The position numbers and the translations under genes were made by a program. A stretch of DNA of 57,635 nt. Source: Elusimicrobiota bacterium. GTDB lineage: Bacteria; Elusimicrobiota; Elusimicrobia; UBA1565; UBA9628. Shown here piece after piece: positions 37,801 through 44,980 of the stretch. Position 1 is the first letter of the stretch, and every line of letters starts with the position of its first letter. Location: positions 1 to 57,635 of the forward strand of contig JACQWX010000024.1 in the NCBI GenBank assembly GCA_016209035.1, written 5' to 3'. The notes below the pieces were generated by a model, which was given only the letters and a program-made list of their open reading frames with translations, made no database searches and had not been told where the DNA came from.

Positions 37801-40082
37801 TGTCGGTGTCGGGCGAGCCACTGTCGCTGACCCAGGGGACCGTGGTCACCGAGCACGACGTGCGGCCCGGCGCCTGGTATTTGGACGGCGGCCGCATCCC
37901 CACCTGCATCGCGGTGGAGGCGGGGCAGGCGGACCTGTTCCTGTCCGGCTACCTGGGCATCGACCTGAGGACGAAAGGCCTGGCCATGTACCGCTTGCTG
38001 GACGCTGAAGTCACCTTCCACCGGGGACTGCCCGTGGCCGGGGAGGTCATCCGGTACGACATCAGGATACTGCGGTTCGCCCGGCAGGGCGGCGCCACCA
38101 TCTTCTTCTTCGAATTCGAGGGCACCGTCGACGGCGAGCTCCTGCTGACCATGAGGAAGGGTTGCGCCGGGTTCTTCACCCCCAGACAGCTTGACGAGGG
38201 CAAGGGCATCGTGTTCACCCAGCCGGACCGCAGGCCGATGCCAGGGCGCCGGCCCGCGGATTGGCGGGACCTGGCGCCCGTGGAGCGGGCGTCCTTCGAC
38301 GAAGATGCCCTGGACGCCTTGCGCGCCGGGGACCTGGCCGGCGCTTTCGGGCCCGCGTTCGCAGGCCTTAGGCTCAAGGACCCTCTCCGGCTGCCGGGCG
38401 CGGTCGAGGAGAGGATGCGCCTCATCGACCGGGTGCTGGAGCTAGACCCGAAGGGCGGCCGCTGGGGCCTCGGCCTGATCAAGGCTGAAGCTGACATCCA
38501 CCCTGACGACTGGTTCCTCACCTGCCACTTCGTCGACGACCGGGTGATGCCGGGGACCCTCATGTACGAGTGCTGCCTGCACACCCTGCGCGTGTTCCTG
38601 CTCCGGATGGGCTGGGTGGGCGAGGGGACCGAGTGCTGGTACGAGCCCGTCCCGGGCGTCCAGAGCCGGCTCAAGTGCCGCGGCCAGGTCTTGCCCTCGA
38701 CCAAGAAGGCGATGTACGAGATCTCGGTCAAGGAGTTGGGCTACGGCCCCGAGCCCTACGCCATCGCGGACGCCCTCATGTATGCGGACGGCAAGCCGAT
38801 CGTTCTCATCACCGACATGTCGGTGCGGGTCGCGGGTCTCGACAGGGAGAAGGCGGAGGGGATCTGGAAGACCTCCCGGCCGCCCAAGAAGGCCCTCTTC
38901 GGGCCGGAGCGCATCCTCGCTTTCGCCGTCGGCAGGCCCTCGGAAGCCTTCGGCGGCCGCTACCGCGTCTTCGACTCCGAGCGCGTCATCGCACGGCTCC
39001 CCGGCCCGCCCTACCAGTTCCTCGACCGCGTCACCGGCATCGCCCAGTGCCGCCCCTGGGTGCTTGAGGCCGGGGCCGAGATCGAGGCCGAATACGACGT
39101 CCCGCCCGACGCCTGGTACTTCCGGGCCAACCGCCAGCCGAGCATGCCGTTCGCGGTGCTGCTCGAGGTCGCGCTCCAGCCCTGCGGCTGGCTGGCCGCG
39201 TACCTGGGCAGCGCCTTGTGCAGCGAGACCGACCTGTCGTTCCGCAACCTCGGGGGGAAGGCCGTGGTCCGCGAGGAGCTGCTCCGGGACGCGGGGACGC
39301 TGACCACCAGGATCAAGCTGAGCAAGGTCTCCCGGTCCGTGGGGATGATCATCCAGAACTACGGCATGGAGGTGCGGCGCGGCGGCCGCGTCGTGTACGA
39401 GGGAGACACCTATTTCGGCTTCTTCTCGAAGCCCGCCCTGAGGGAGCAGAAGGGCATCCTAGGAGTCGTCCCCTGGACGGCCGGCCAGGCGGGCGCGGCC
39501 CCGCTCCCGGTCGAGGACCTGCCTCCGTGGTCCCCGGAGGACGCCGCGCCGGCCGCCAACGCACTCCCTGATGGCGTCCGGCACGGCGGGCCCTCCGGCC
39601 TGGACGCCGCGCCCGGCGGCAACGCCTTCCCTGAGGAGACCTCGCTGCCGATGCCGGGACGGGCCCTGAGGATGTTCGATTCCGTCGACCTCTTCGTCCC
39701 GGCCGGCGGGCCGCGCGGGCTAGGGTTCATCCGCGGCATCAAGAAGGTGGACCCCGCGGAGTGGTTCTTCAAAGCCCATTTCTACCAGGACCCGGTGTGC
39801 CCGGGCTCCCTGGGACTCGAGTCGTTCCTGCAGCTGCTCAAGGCCGTGGCGCGAGAGCGTTGGCGGCCGGGCGCGGGGGCGCGCTTCACGCCCATGGCCC
39901 TCGGCCGGCCGCATGAGTGGGTCTACCGGGGCCAGGTCATCCCGAGCAACAAGCTCGTGACGGTCGAGGCCGTCATCACCGGATGCGACGACTCCGCGCG
40001 CGTCCTCGCGGCCGACGGGTTCCTCGCCGTCGACGGGCTGACCATCTACCGGATGAAGGACTTCTCGCTGGGAATGGCGTAG
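34782..40082 (+). CDS. pfaC: PfaC-like protein with inserted acyltransferase, CLF-AT-DH-DH
   Basis: The 1766 residues start at ATG 34782 (AAGGAG 9 nt upstream, 22-bp overlap with the KS gene). Residues ~1-340 are a chain-length factor: the KS cysteine position reads SEETSG, as in CLFs. Residues ~455-790 are an acyltransferase (FVFPGSGNQYIGMG ~459, GYSLGETAGLF ~558), a job done by PfaB in gammaproteobacteria. After a repeat-rich linker (~836-915) come two FabA-like double-hotdog dehydratases: ~990-1330 (LMLVDRIL, VEAGQADLFLSGYLGID, CHFVDDRVMPGTLMYE) and ~1390-1765 (YQFLDRVTG, AHFYQDPVCPGSLGLES). Histidines in the CHF and AHF motifs are kept. No thioesterase is present. OleA follows 12 bp downstream. 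Confidence 0.9.
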   Translation: MLPQQVLMLQVADAALRDAGALDRDHERTGVFIGMELDVRTSDFHIRWSLPAEHRAQAGPALSANRTVGALGGIIASRIAREFRIGGPSFTIASEETSGLHALEAAVRALQRGDLDMALAGAVDLCADERSRAAFAAGRPVSASGAAMPFDRGADGAVLGEGAAAVVLKRLDDALRDGDRIYAAVRGVGCAREYGAALGRAYEEAGIRPATVSYLEGHGSGVPAEDAAEGEALAKFFGFAKKPCLALGSVKDAVGHAGAAAGMASLVKAALALYQEVLPPLKAREARDEFRQAGERFHAPRLPQYWLRNQEDGPRRAGVSAVSLGGECVHVVLEGVDRQVDTARTTVERSQPLGARGEGLFAVEEDNPPALVAGIARFSEWLARQPASRGVEALARDWFAGRPAGSQRKKLAVAFVPRGVDELSQQLSLAEKSLMDDPASPIQGMDRVLYSPEPLGGVGKVAFVFPGSGNQYIGMGVGVGTQWPEVLRRQDAQNARLKDQFLPESFVPWRRSWPDGWETRALEKLSRDHRGMIFGQVAHGVSLSDLVRSLGVAPEAVIGYSLGETAGLFALRAWKDRDMMLRRIERSSLFVSDLAGRCDAARKTWGLAAHEAVDWVLGVVDRPETLVRTAVDKMEQVFLLVVNTPKECVIGGARHAVSKLVAGLGGTFLPLDGVTTVHCKVAREVEDAYREIHRLPTEAPVGVRFYSGAWGRPYPLDSESAAQAVTAQAVAGIDFPSLIERAYMDGLRVFLEMGPRNTTSRMISRILGSRPHLARSACVRDQDPASTILRLAGNLIAERVPVDMAALYGFETRVAGHAAPPLPVKNGVLVPIHRGLPPAVHTFPDGAGDLALQCPGRPGPAAQAAPPDANAFPEGVRDARPPAWTAPPAATRRADRRRPVGPSGASAAPSHPVLASIAAGQAATIKAHAAFLRMSEENAQARLKILSMLTGTQAQAAPKVFLDREACLRFATGKIADVLGQAFSSIDAHQTRVRLPDEPLMLVDRILSVSGEPLSLTQGTVVTEHDVRPGAWYLDGGRIPTCIAVEAGQADLFLSGYLGIDLRTKGLAMYRLLDAEVTFHRGLPVAGEVIRYDIRILRFARQGGATIFFFEFEGTVDGELLLTMRKGCAGFFTPRQLDEGKGIVFTQPDRRPMPGRRPADWRDLAPVERASFDEDALDALRAGDLAGAFGPAFAGLRLKDPLRLPGAVEERMRLIDRVLELDPKGGRWGLGLIKAEADIHPDDWFLTCHFVDDRVMPGTLMYECCLHTLRVFLLRMGWVGEGTECWYEPVPGVQSRLKCRGQVLPSTKKAMYEISVKELGYGPEPYAIADALMYADGKPIVLITDMSVRVAGLDREKAEGIWKTSRPPKKALFGPERILAFAVGRPSEAFGGRYRVFDSERVIARLPGPPYQFLDRVTGIAQCRPWVLEAGAEIEAEYDVPPDAWYFRANRQPSMPFAVLLEVALQPCGWLAAYLGSALCSETDLSFRNLGGKAVVREELLRDAGTLTTRIKLSKVSRSVGMIIQNYGMEVRRGGRVVYEGDTYFGFFSKPALREQKGILGVVPWTAGQAGAAPLPVEDLPPWSPEDAAPAANALPDGVRHGGPSGLDAAPGGNAFPEETSLPMPGRALRMFDSVDLFVPAGGPRGLGFIRGIKKVDPAEWFFKAHFYQDPVCPGSLGLESFLQLLKAVARERWRPGAGARFTPMALGRPHEWVYRGQVIPSNKLVTVEAVITGCDDSARVLAADGFLAVDGLTIYRMKDFSLGMA
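37296..37445. repeat. Composite repeat block (R1 part, R3, R4, R1) in the AT-DH linker
   Basis: In order: an R1-like hairpin with loop ACACATTTCCTGA (CCTGC/GCAGG ends); an R3-like CCCTCCAATGTCCTGGAAGG (37334-37353); R4 CCTGGGCC-TGC-GGCCCAGG (37353-37371); and R1 copy f (37372-37445) with the CCCGGACGCC stem. All lie within one open frame. Confidence 0.75.
39539..39640. repeat. R1 hairpin repeat, copy g plus a partial copy (PfaC linker)
   Basis: The first 75 bp are identical to copy d in pfaA. A second loop core (CAACGCCTTCCCTGAG) follows at ~39620-39635 with no matching 3' stem, so it looks truncated. Confidence 0.85.
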
Positions 40083-40094
40083 GAGCGTCCAGGC

Positions 40095-41156
40095 ATGAGA
40101 TACTCCAAGGTCCGCGTCGACGCCATCGGCTGCGAGCTGGCGCCGGTCGTCGTCTCGTCGGTGTCCCTGGAGGCCCGGCTCGCTCCCGTCTACCGCGTGC
40201 TCGGGATCAAGGAGGGCCAGCTCGAGGCCTTCACCGGCATCCGCGAGCGGCGCTGGTGGGAACCCGGGTTCCGGCTCTCGCAGGGAGCGGCGGCGGCCGC
40301 GAGGAAGGCGCTGGAGGGGACCTCGGTGGGGCCGAGCGACCTCGGACTGCTCGTCTACGCCGGGGTCTGCAGGGAGAACTTCGAGCCGGCCACGGCCTGC
40401 GCCGTGGCCGAGGCGCTCGGGGTGCGCGGCTCCGCCGCGGTGTACGACGTCTCGAACGCCTGCCTGGGCGTGCTCAACGGCATGGTCGAGGCCGCCAACC
40501 GCATCGAGCTGGGCCAGGCGCGCGCCGCGCTCGTCGTCTCGGCCGAGTCCGCCCGCGAGATCAACGAGCTCTCCATCGAGCGGATGCTTAAGCGCCCCGA
40601 CGTGGACACCTGGAAGGATTGCCTGGCGACGCTGACCGGTGGCTCCGGCGCCGTCGCGGTCCTCCTGACCGACGGCTCGTTCGGCGGGAGCGGCCACCGC
40701 CTGCTGGGCGGGGTGCAGCGCGCCGCGCCGGAGCATCATCGGATCTGCCGCTGGGGGGTCGACCCCGTCCCCGGGCGGGAGGGCGCGGCGCGGAACGCCC
40801 ACCTGACCGAGGTCATGCGCACGGACGCGGTCGCCGTGCTCAAGAACGGGGTCGTGCTTGGCCGGCGGACCTGGGAGGATTTCCTCAAGGAGCTGGGCTG
40901 GACGCCGGCCGACGTCGACCGGGTCGTCTGCCACCAGGTGGGCAGCGTCCACCAGAGGGAGATTCTCGCCGCCTTCGGCGTCCCGGCCGAGAAGGACTTC
41001 ACCACCTTCGAGTACCTGGGCAATATCGGCACCGTCTCCCTCCCGCTGACGGCCGCGCTGGCCGCGGAGCGCGGGCATCTGGAGCCCGGGCACAAGGTCG
41101 GCTTCCTCGGCATCGGGAGCGGCCTCAACTGCCTCATGCTGGGGCTCGCATGGTGA
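40095..41156 (+). CDS. oleA: OleA, head-to-head acyl-CoA condensing thiolase-fold enzyme
   Basis: The 353-residue protein is a KAS III-like enzyme that joins two fatty acyl chains to a beta-ketoacid. The OleA active-site set is visible: the glutamate in CRENFEPATACAVAEA, cysteine in DVSNACLGVLNGM, histidine in VVCHQVGSVHQREI and asparagine in LGNIGTVSLPLTAALA. AGGAG lies 9 nt before ATG 40095, only 12 bp after the PfaC-like gene. Its gene partners (OleB, C, D follow) separate it from ordinary FabH. Its substrates are plausibly the products of the upstream synthase (inference). Confidence 0.92.
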   Translation: MRYSKVRVDAIGCELAPVVVSSVSLEARLAPVYRVLGIKEGQLEAFTGIRERRWWEPGFRLSQGAAAAARKALEGTSVGPSDLGLLVYAGVCRENFEPATACAVAEALGVRGSAAVYDVSNACLGVLNGMVEAANRIELGQARAALVVSAESAREINELSIERMLKRPDVDTWKDCLATLTGGSGAVAVLLTDGSFGGSGHRLLGGVQRAAPEHHRICRWGVDPVPGREGAARNAHLTEVMRTDAVAVLKNGVVLGRRTWEDFLKELGWTPADVDRVVCHQVGSVHQREILAAFGVPAEKDFTTFEYLGNIGTVSLPLTAALAAERGHLEPGHKVGFLGIGSGLNCLMLGLAW

Positions 41157-42052
41157 CCGCCTCGCCGGACGCCATGCCGGAGGGCCGCTACCTGGACCTG
41201 GGCGGGCTGCGCCTGCATTACCGGGACGAGGGCGCGGGCGACCCCGTGGTGATGCTCCACGGCAACCCGTCGTGGTCCTACTACTACCGGGGCCTCATCG
41301 AGACCCTGGCCGGGCGTTTCCGCTGTATTGCTCCCGACCACATCGGGATGGGCCTCTCCGACAAGCCGGGGGACGACCGCTACGAGTACACCCTCTCGAG
41401 GCGCGCAGACGACCTGGAGGCGCTCCTGGACGGGATCGGGGTCAAGAGCGGCGTGACGCTGGTCCTGCACGATTGGGGCGGCATGATCGGGATGGCGTAC
41501 GCGACCCGCCACCCCGAGCGGATCGGCCGCATCGTGGTCATGAACACCGCGGCTTTCCTGATGCCGCGGGGCAAGCTCCTCCCCTGGCAGCTCAAGCTCG
41601 GCCGAGACTCGATGCTCGGCGCCTTCCTCATCAGGGGCTTGAACGCCTTCGCCAGGGGCGCGGCGCGCCTGTGCGTCACGAAGGCCCCGATGCCTCCTCG
41701 GGTGCGCGACGCTTACCTGGCGCCCTACGACTCCTGGGCCAACCGGATCGCCACGCTGCGCTTCGTCCAGGACATCCCGCTGTCTCCACGAGACAAGGCC
41801 TACCCCGTGGTGAAGGGGGTGCAGGACAACCTGCACCGCTTCGCGAGTCTGCCCATGCTCATCTGTTGGGGGATGAGGGACTTCGTGTTCGACGAGCCCT
41901 TCCTGCGGGAATGGGAGGCGCGCTTCCCGGCCGCCGAGGTTCACCGGTTCGCCGACGCGGGGCACTACGTCCTCGAGGACGAGGGGCCGGCCGTCGCGGC
42001 TCTGGCCCTGGATTTCCTCAGACGACATCCGCTCGCCGCGAGCCCGTCATGA
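41150..42052 (+). CDS. oleB: OleB, alpha/beta hydrolase (beta-lactone decarboxylase)
   Basis: The 300-residue protein has a haloalkane-dehalogenase-like fold. Motifs are LHGNPSWSYYYRGLIE (oxyanion region), nucleophile Asp in VLHDWGGMIGMA, the acid in CWGMRDFVFDEPF and His in DAGHYVLEDEG. Characterised OleB converts cis-beta-lactones to cis-olefins with loss of CO2. ATG 41150 overlaps the oleA stop. A GTG at 41153 is an alternative start with a GTGA overlap. The 3' end overlaps oleC (ATGA). Confidence 0.9.
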   Translation: MVTASPDAMPEGRYLDLGGLRLHYRDEGAGDPVVMLHGNPSWSYYYRGLIETLAGRFRCIAPDHIGMGLSDKPGDDRYEYTLSRRADDLEALLDGIGVKSGVTLVLHDWGGMIGMAYATRHPERIGRIVVMNTAAFLMPRGKLLPWQLKLGRDSMLGAFLIRGLNAFARGAARLCVTKAPMPPRVRDAYLAPYDSWANRIATLRFVQDIPLSPRDKAYPVVKGVQDNLHRFASLPMLICWGMRDFVFDEPFLREWEARFPAAEVHRFADAGHYVLEDEGPAVAALALDFLRRHPLAASPS

Positions 42053-43710
42053 TCGCGGCCGGCGAGGGAGTGGACCTTTCCGCGCCCCTGGCCCTTTCCG
42101 CCGGCAGGGAGCCCGACCGCCCCGCCATCGTCTTCATCGAAGGCCGCCGCGAGGCCGCGTGGTCGTTCGGCCGCCTCAACCATGAGGCCGACCTGCTCTC
42201 GCGGGGCCTGGCCGCGGTGGGCGTTGGACGCGGGACCCGCGTGGTCCTGATGGTCCGGCCGGGGCCGGAGTTCTTCGCGCTCACTTTCGCGATGTTCCGC
42301 ATGGGCGCGGTGCCGGTGATCGTGGACCCCGGCATGGGCCGCCGGAGCCTGGGCGAGTGCCTCAAGACCGCCGAGCCGGAGGCCTTCATCGGGGCGCCCC
42401 TGGCGCACGCCGCGCGCAGCCTCCTGGGATGGGCGCGGGGGACGCTCCGGACCAACATCGTGGTCGGGCCGAGGATACTGCCTGGGCTGCGCACCCTGAC
42501 CGAGGTGCGCGGGCTGGGGCTGCGGGGCCCCGCCGCCGGCCCCGGTCTTCCAGGATATTGGAGGGCCAGGTCCCGCTCGGACGAGACGGCCGCGGTCCTC
42601 TTCACCTCCGGCAGCACCGGCGTGCCCAAGGGGGCCGTCTACACCCACGGCAACTTCGCGGCCCAGGTCGCGATGCTGCGCGACCATTTCGGCATCGCGC
42701 CCGGCGAGGTGGACCTGCCGACTTTCCCGCTCTTCGCCCTCTTCGCCCCTGCCCTGGGCATGACCGCGGTGATCCCGGAGATGGACTTCACCCGGCCGGG
42801 GAGCGTCCGGCCCGAGAACATCATCGGCCCCGTGGTGCGCCACCGGGCGACCCACCTCTTCGGCTCGCCCGCGCTCCTGGACCGGGTCGGCCGCTTCGGC
42901 GAGTCTCGAGGCGTCAAGCTTCCTTCCTTGAAGCGCGTCGTTTCCGCGGGCGCGCCGGTGCCCGCCAAGGTGGTGGCGCGCTTCCAGAAGCTGCTGGCCC
43001 CGGGCGTCGAGGTCCATACCCCCTACGGAGCCACCGAGGCCCTGCCCGTATGCTCGATCGGCGGCGCGGAGATCCTGTCCGAGACCCAGCGCTTAAGCGA
43101 GGCAGGGGCGGGCGCCTGCCTCGGCCGCCCGCTGCCGGGCGTCGATCTGCGGGTCATCAGGCTCGATGACGCTCCGATCCCGCGCTGGTCGGACGACCTG
43201 CTGGCCGGGCCCGGGGAGGTGGGGGAACTCGTGGTGCGCGGCCCCAACGTGACGGCCCGCTACTTCGGCCGTCCGGACTGCGACGCCCTGGCCAAGATCG
43301 AGCGGCCGGACGGCGGCTTCTACCACCGGATGGGGGACCTCGGCCGCCTCGACGGGGCGGGCCGGGTCTGGTTCTGCGGCCGCAAGGCGCACCGGGTCGT
43401 GGCCGAGCAAGGCACGCTCTTCAGCGTCCCTTGCGAGGGAGTCTTCAACGCGCATCGGGCGGTGTCACGGAGCGCCCTGGTGGGCGTGGGCCGCGCTCCC
43501 CGGCAGCGCCCCGTCATCGTGATCGAGCTGGAACAGGGTGAGCGGCCCTCGCAGCGCCTGGAGCGGGAGTTCCTCGCGCTGGGAGCTTCGAACGCCCTCA
43601 CCGCTCCCATCCGGGACCTCAGGTTCCACCCTCGCCTGCCAGTGGACATCCGGCACAACGCCAAGATCGACCGCGAGTCCCTGGCCAAGTGGGCGTCGCG
43701 CCGACCATGA
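42049..43710 (+). CDS. oleC: OleC, AMP-dependent beta-lactone synthetase
   Basis: The 553-residue ANL-superfamily enzyme has the P-loop LFTSGSTGVPKGAVYTH, the A5 motif VHTPYGATEALPV, the A7-like FYHRMGDLGRLDGAGRVWF and a C-terminal lysine in RHNAKIDRESLAKW. OleC activates 2-alkyl-3-hydroxyalkanoates and cyclises them to beta-lactones. In the order of this pathway it follows OleD and precedes OleB. An R3-type palindrome (42546-42573) is inserted in frame just before the P-loop (GLPGYWRARS). ATGA overlap with oleB. Confidence 0.9.
   Translation: MIAAGEGVDLSAPLALSAGREPDRPAIVFIEGRREAAWSFGRLNHEADLLSRGLAAVGVGRGTRVVLMVRPGPEFFALTFAMFRMGAVPVIVDPGMGRRSLGECLKTAEPEAFIGAPLAHAARSLLGWARGTLRTNIVVGPRILPGLRTLTEVRGLGLRGPAAGPGLPGYWRARSRSDETAAVLFTSGSTGVPKGAVYTHGNFAAQVAMLRDHFGIAPGEVDLPTFPLFALFAPALGMTAVIPEMDFTRPGSVRPENIIGPVVRHRATHLFGSPALLDRVGRFGESRGVKLPSLKRVVSAGAPVPAKVVARFQKLLAPGVEVHTPYGATEALPVCSIGGAEILSETQRLSEAGAGACLGRPLPGVDLRVIRLDDAPIPRWSDDLLAGPGEVGELVVRGPNVTARYFGRPDCDALAKIERPDGGFYHRMGDLGRLDGAGRVWFCGRKAHRVVAEQGTLFSVPCEGVFNAHRAVSRSALVGVGRAPRQRPVIVIELEQGERPSQRLEREFLALGASNALTAPIRDLRFHPRLPVDIRHNAKIDRESLAKWASRRP
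42546..42573. repeat. R3 palindrome, reversed copy inside oleC
   Basis: TCTTCCA-GGATAT-TGGAGGG with further partial complementarity outwards. The loop GGATAT is the reverse complement of ATATCC in the copy at 13157-13190. Confidence 0.6.
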
Positions 43711-43741
43711 GGCCTGGGAATCATCCGGCGAGTGGACTCGG

Positions 43742-43779
43742 TTATCCACCGACATCTCTTAAGAGATGTCGGTGGATAA
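43742..43779. promoter_or_regulatory. 38-bp perfect palindrome between oleC and oleD
   Basis: The arm TTATCCACCGACATCTCTT (43742-43760) is followed with no spacer by its exact complement (43761-43779). Each end begins with TTATCCACC, 8 of 9 to the DnaA-box consensus. The most upstream possible oleD ATG (43766) is inside it. It could be an operator, an attenuator-like hairpin or a mobile-element remnant. Confidence 0.8.
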
Positions 43780-43798
43780 GTGCGGCATGGGAGCCCTC

Positions 43799-44815
43799 AT
43801 GCCCAGGCCGGCCCCTGAGATGAAGGCGCTGGTGACGGGTGGCGGCGGCTTCCTGGGCAAGGCCATCGTCGCGCTGCTCGTGAAGCGCGGCGACTCCGTC
43901 CGGAGCATCGCCCGGGGCGCAACCCCGGGACTCGCGGCCATGGGCGTCGAGTCCCTGCGGGGAAACATCGCCGACGCGGCCTCGGCCGAGGAAGCGGTCC
44001 GGGGGGTGGATGTCGTCTTCCATGCGGCTGCCAAGGCCGGCGTGTGGGGGGACCCCGAGGAATACCGGCGCTCCAACGTCGTGGGCACTCGGAACGTGCT
44101 GGCGGCCTGCAGGACCCACGGGGTGCGCCGCCTCGTCTTCACCAGCTCCCCCAGCGTGGTCTTCGACGGCCGCGACATGGAAGGGGTCGACGAGTCGGTC
44201 CCCTATCCCGAGCGCTACAAGGCCCCCTATTCCGAGACCAAGGCCGAAGCTGAGCGGGCCGTGCTGGCCGCCAACGGCCCGGACCTCGCCACCGTGGCCC
44301 TTCGGCCGCACTTGGTCTGGGGGCCGGGGGACAACCACCTGGTGCCGAGGATCGTCGAGCGCGCGAGACAGGGCAGGCTGTTCAAGATCAGCGGGCCGCC
44401 GCGCCTAGTCGACTCCACCTACGTCGACAACGCGGCCGAGGCCCACGTGCTCGCGGCCGACCGTCTTGGGGCCGGCCTCCCGCCCGCCGGCCGGGCGTAC
44501 TTCATCTCGAACGGGGAGCCCATGCCCGTCTGGGAACTGGTGGACCGGATCCTGGCGGCCGCGGGCCTGCCGCCTCTGACGCGGACCATCCCGCCCGGGG
44601 CCGCCTACGCCGCCGGCTGCGTCTTGGAGCTGGCCCACCGGGTGCTGGGCCTCTCCGGAGAGCCCCGCCTGACGCGCTTCCTCGCGGAGGAGCTCTCCAC
44701 CTCGCACTGGTTCGACCTCACGGCCGCGCGGCGCGACCTCGGCTACGAGCCCAAGGTCTCGATCGCGGAGGGGCTCCGGCGCCTGGCCTTGTCCCTGCGC
44801 CAGGCGTCTCGCTAG
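43799..44815 (+). CDS. oleD: OleD, NAD(P)-dependent 2-alkyl-3-oxoalkanoate reductase
   Basis: This extended short-chain dehydrogenase has ALVTGGGGFLGKAIVALL (cofactor fold), VVFHAAAKAGVWG, TSSPSVVFDG, catalytic YSETK, RPHLVWGPGDNHLV and STYVDNAAEAH, close to 3-beta-hydroxysteroid dehydrogenase-like OleD. It reduces the keto group made by OleA. I choose ATG 43799 because GGGAG lies 5 nt upstream. ATG 43766 (within the palindrome), 43787 and 43820 (MKALVTGG, the conserved beginning) are alternatives. It is the last gene of the cluster. Confidence 0.88.
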   Translation: MPRPAPEMKALVTGGGGFLGKAIVALLVKRGDSVRSIARGATPGLAAMGVESLRGNIADAASAEEAVRGVDVVFHAAAKAGVWGDPEEYRRSNVVGTRNVLAACRTHGVRRLVFTSSPSVVFDGRDMEGVDESVPYPERYKAPYSETKAEAERAVLAANGPDLATVALRPHLVWGPGDNHLVPRIVERARQGRLFKISGPPRLVDSTYVDNAAEAHVLAADRLGAGLPPAGRAYFISNGEPMPVWELVDRILAAAGLPPLTRTIPPGAAYAAGCVLELAHRVLGLSGEPRLTRFLAEELSTSHWFDLTAARRDLGYEPKVSIAEGLRRLALSLRQASR

Positions 44816-44929
44816 GGCCTTCCCCCCGGCCTTGACGGCATCATCGACGCGGCGCTCGAGCCCGACCCCGGCCAGCGGCTGCGCAGCCCCGGCGATTTCT
44901 GGGGCAGGCTGGCGGCCCTTCCGGGCTGA
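44816..44929 (+). pseudogene. Remnant of a serine/threonine protein kinase C-terminus
   Basis: Directly after the oleD TAG, in the same frame, 37 codons read GLPPGLDGIIDAALEPDPGQ then RLRSPGDFWGRLAALPG and a stop. This matches kinase subdomain XI (PxGLDxIIxxALxxDPxxR) plus the usual tail of bacterial Hanks-type kinases. No start codon or catalytic domain accompanies it, so it is probably a decayed fragment. Confidence 0.5.
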
Positions 44930-44980
44930 GCATCCCTCTCATGGGCCACGCGGCTTTGGCGGGACAGGGCCGGGGAGCGG

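Noticed and set aside
30053..39640. CRISPR array
   Set aside because: The repeats are hairpins of differing sequence within coding frames, with no regular spacer length and no cas genes.
33169..40082. Programmed frameshift joining KS and CLF into one protein
   Set aside because: No slippery sequence or plausible stimulatory structure is seen at the crossing point, and about 50 codons of the usual sequence are missing, so a deletion explains it better.
43742..43779. Replication origin, from the DnaA-box-like ends of the palindrome
   Set aside because: There are only two imperfect boxes, no AT-rich unwinding region, and no dnaA/dnaN nearby.
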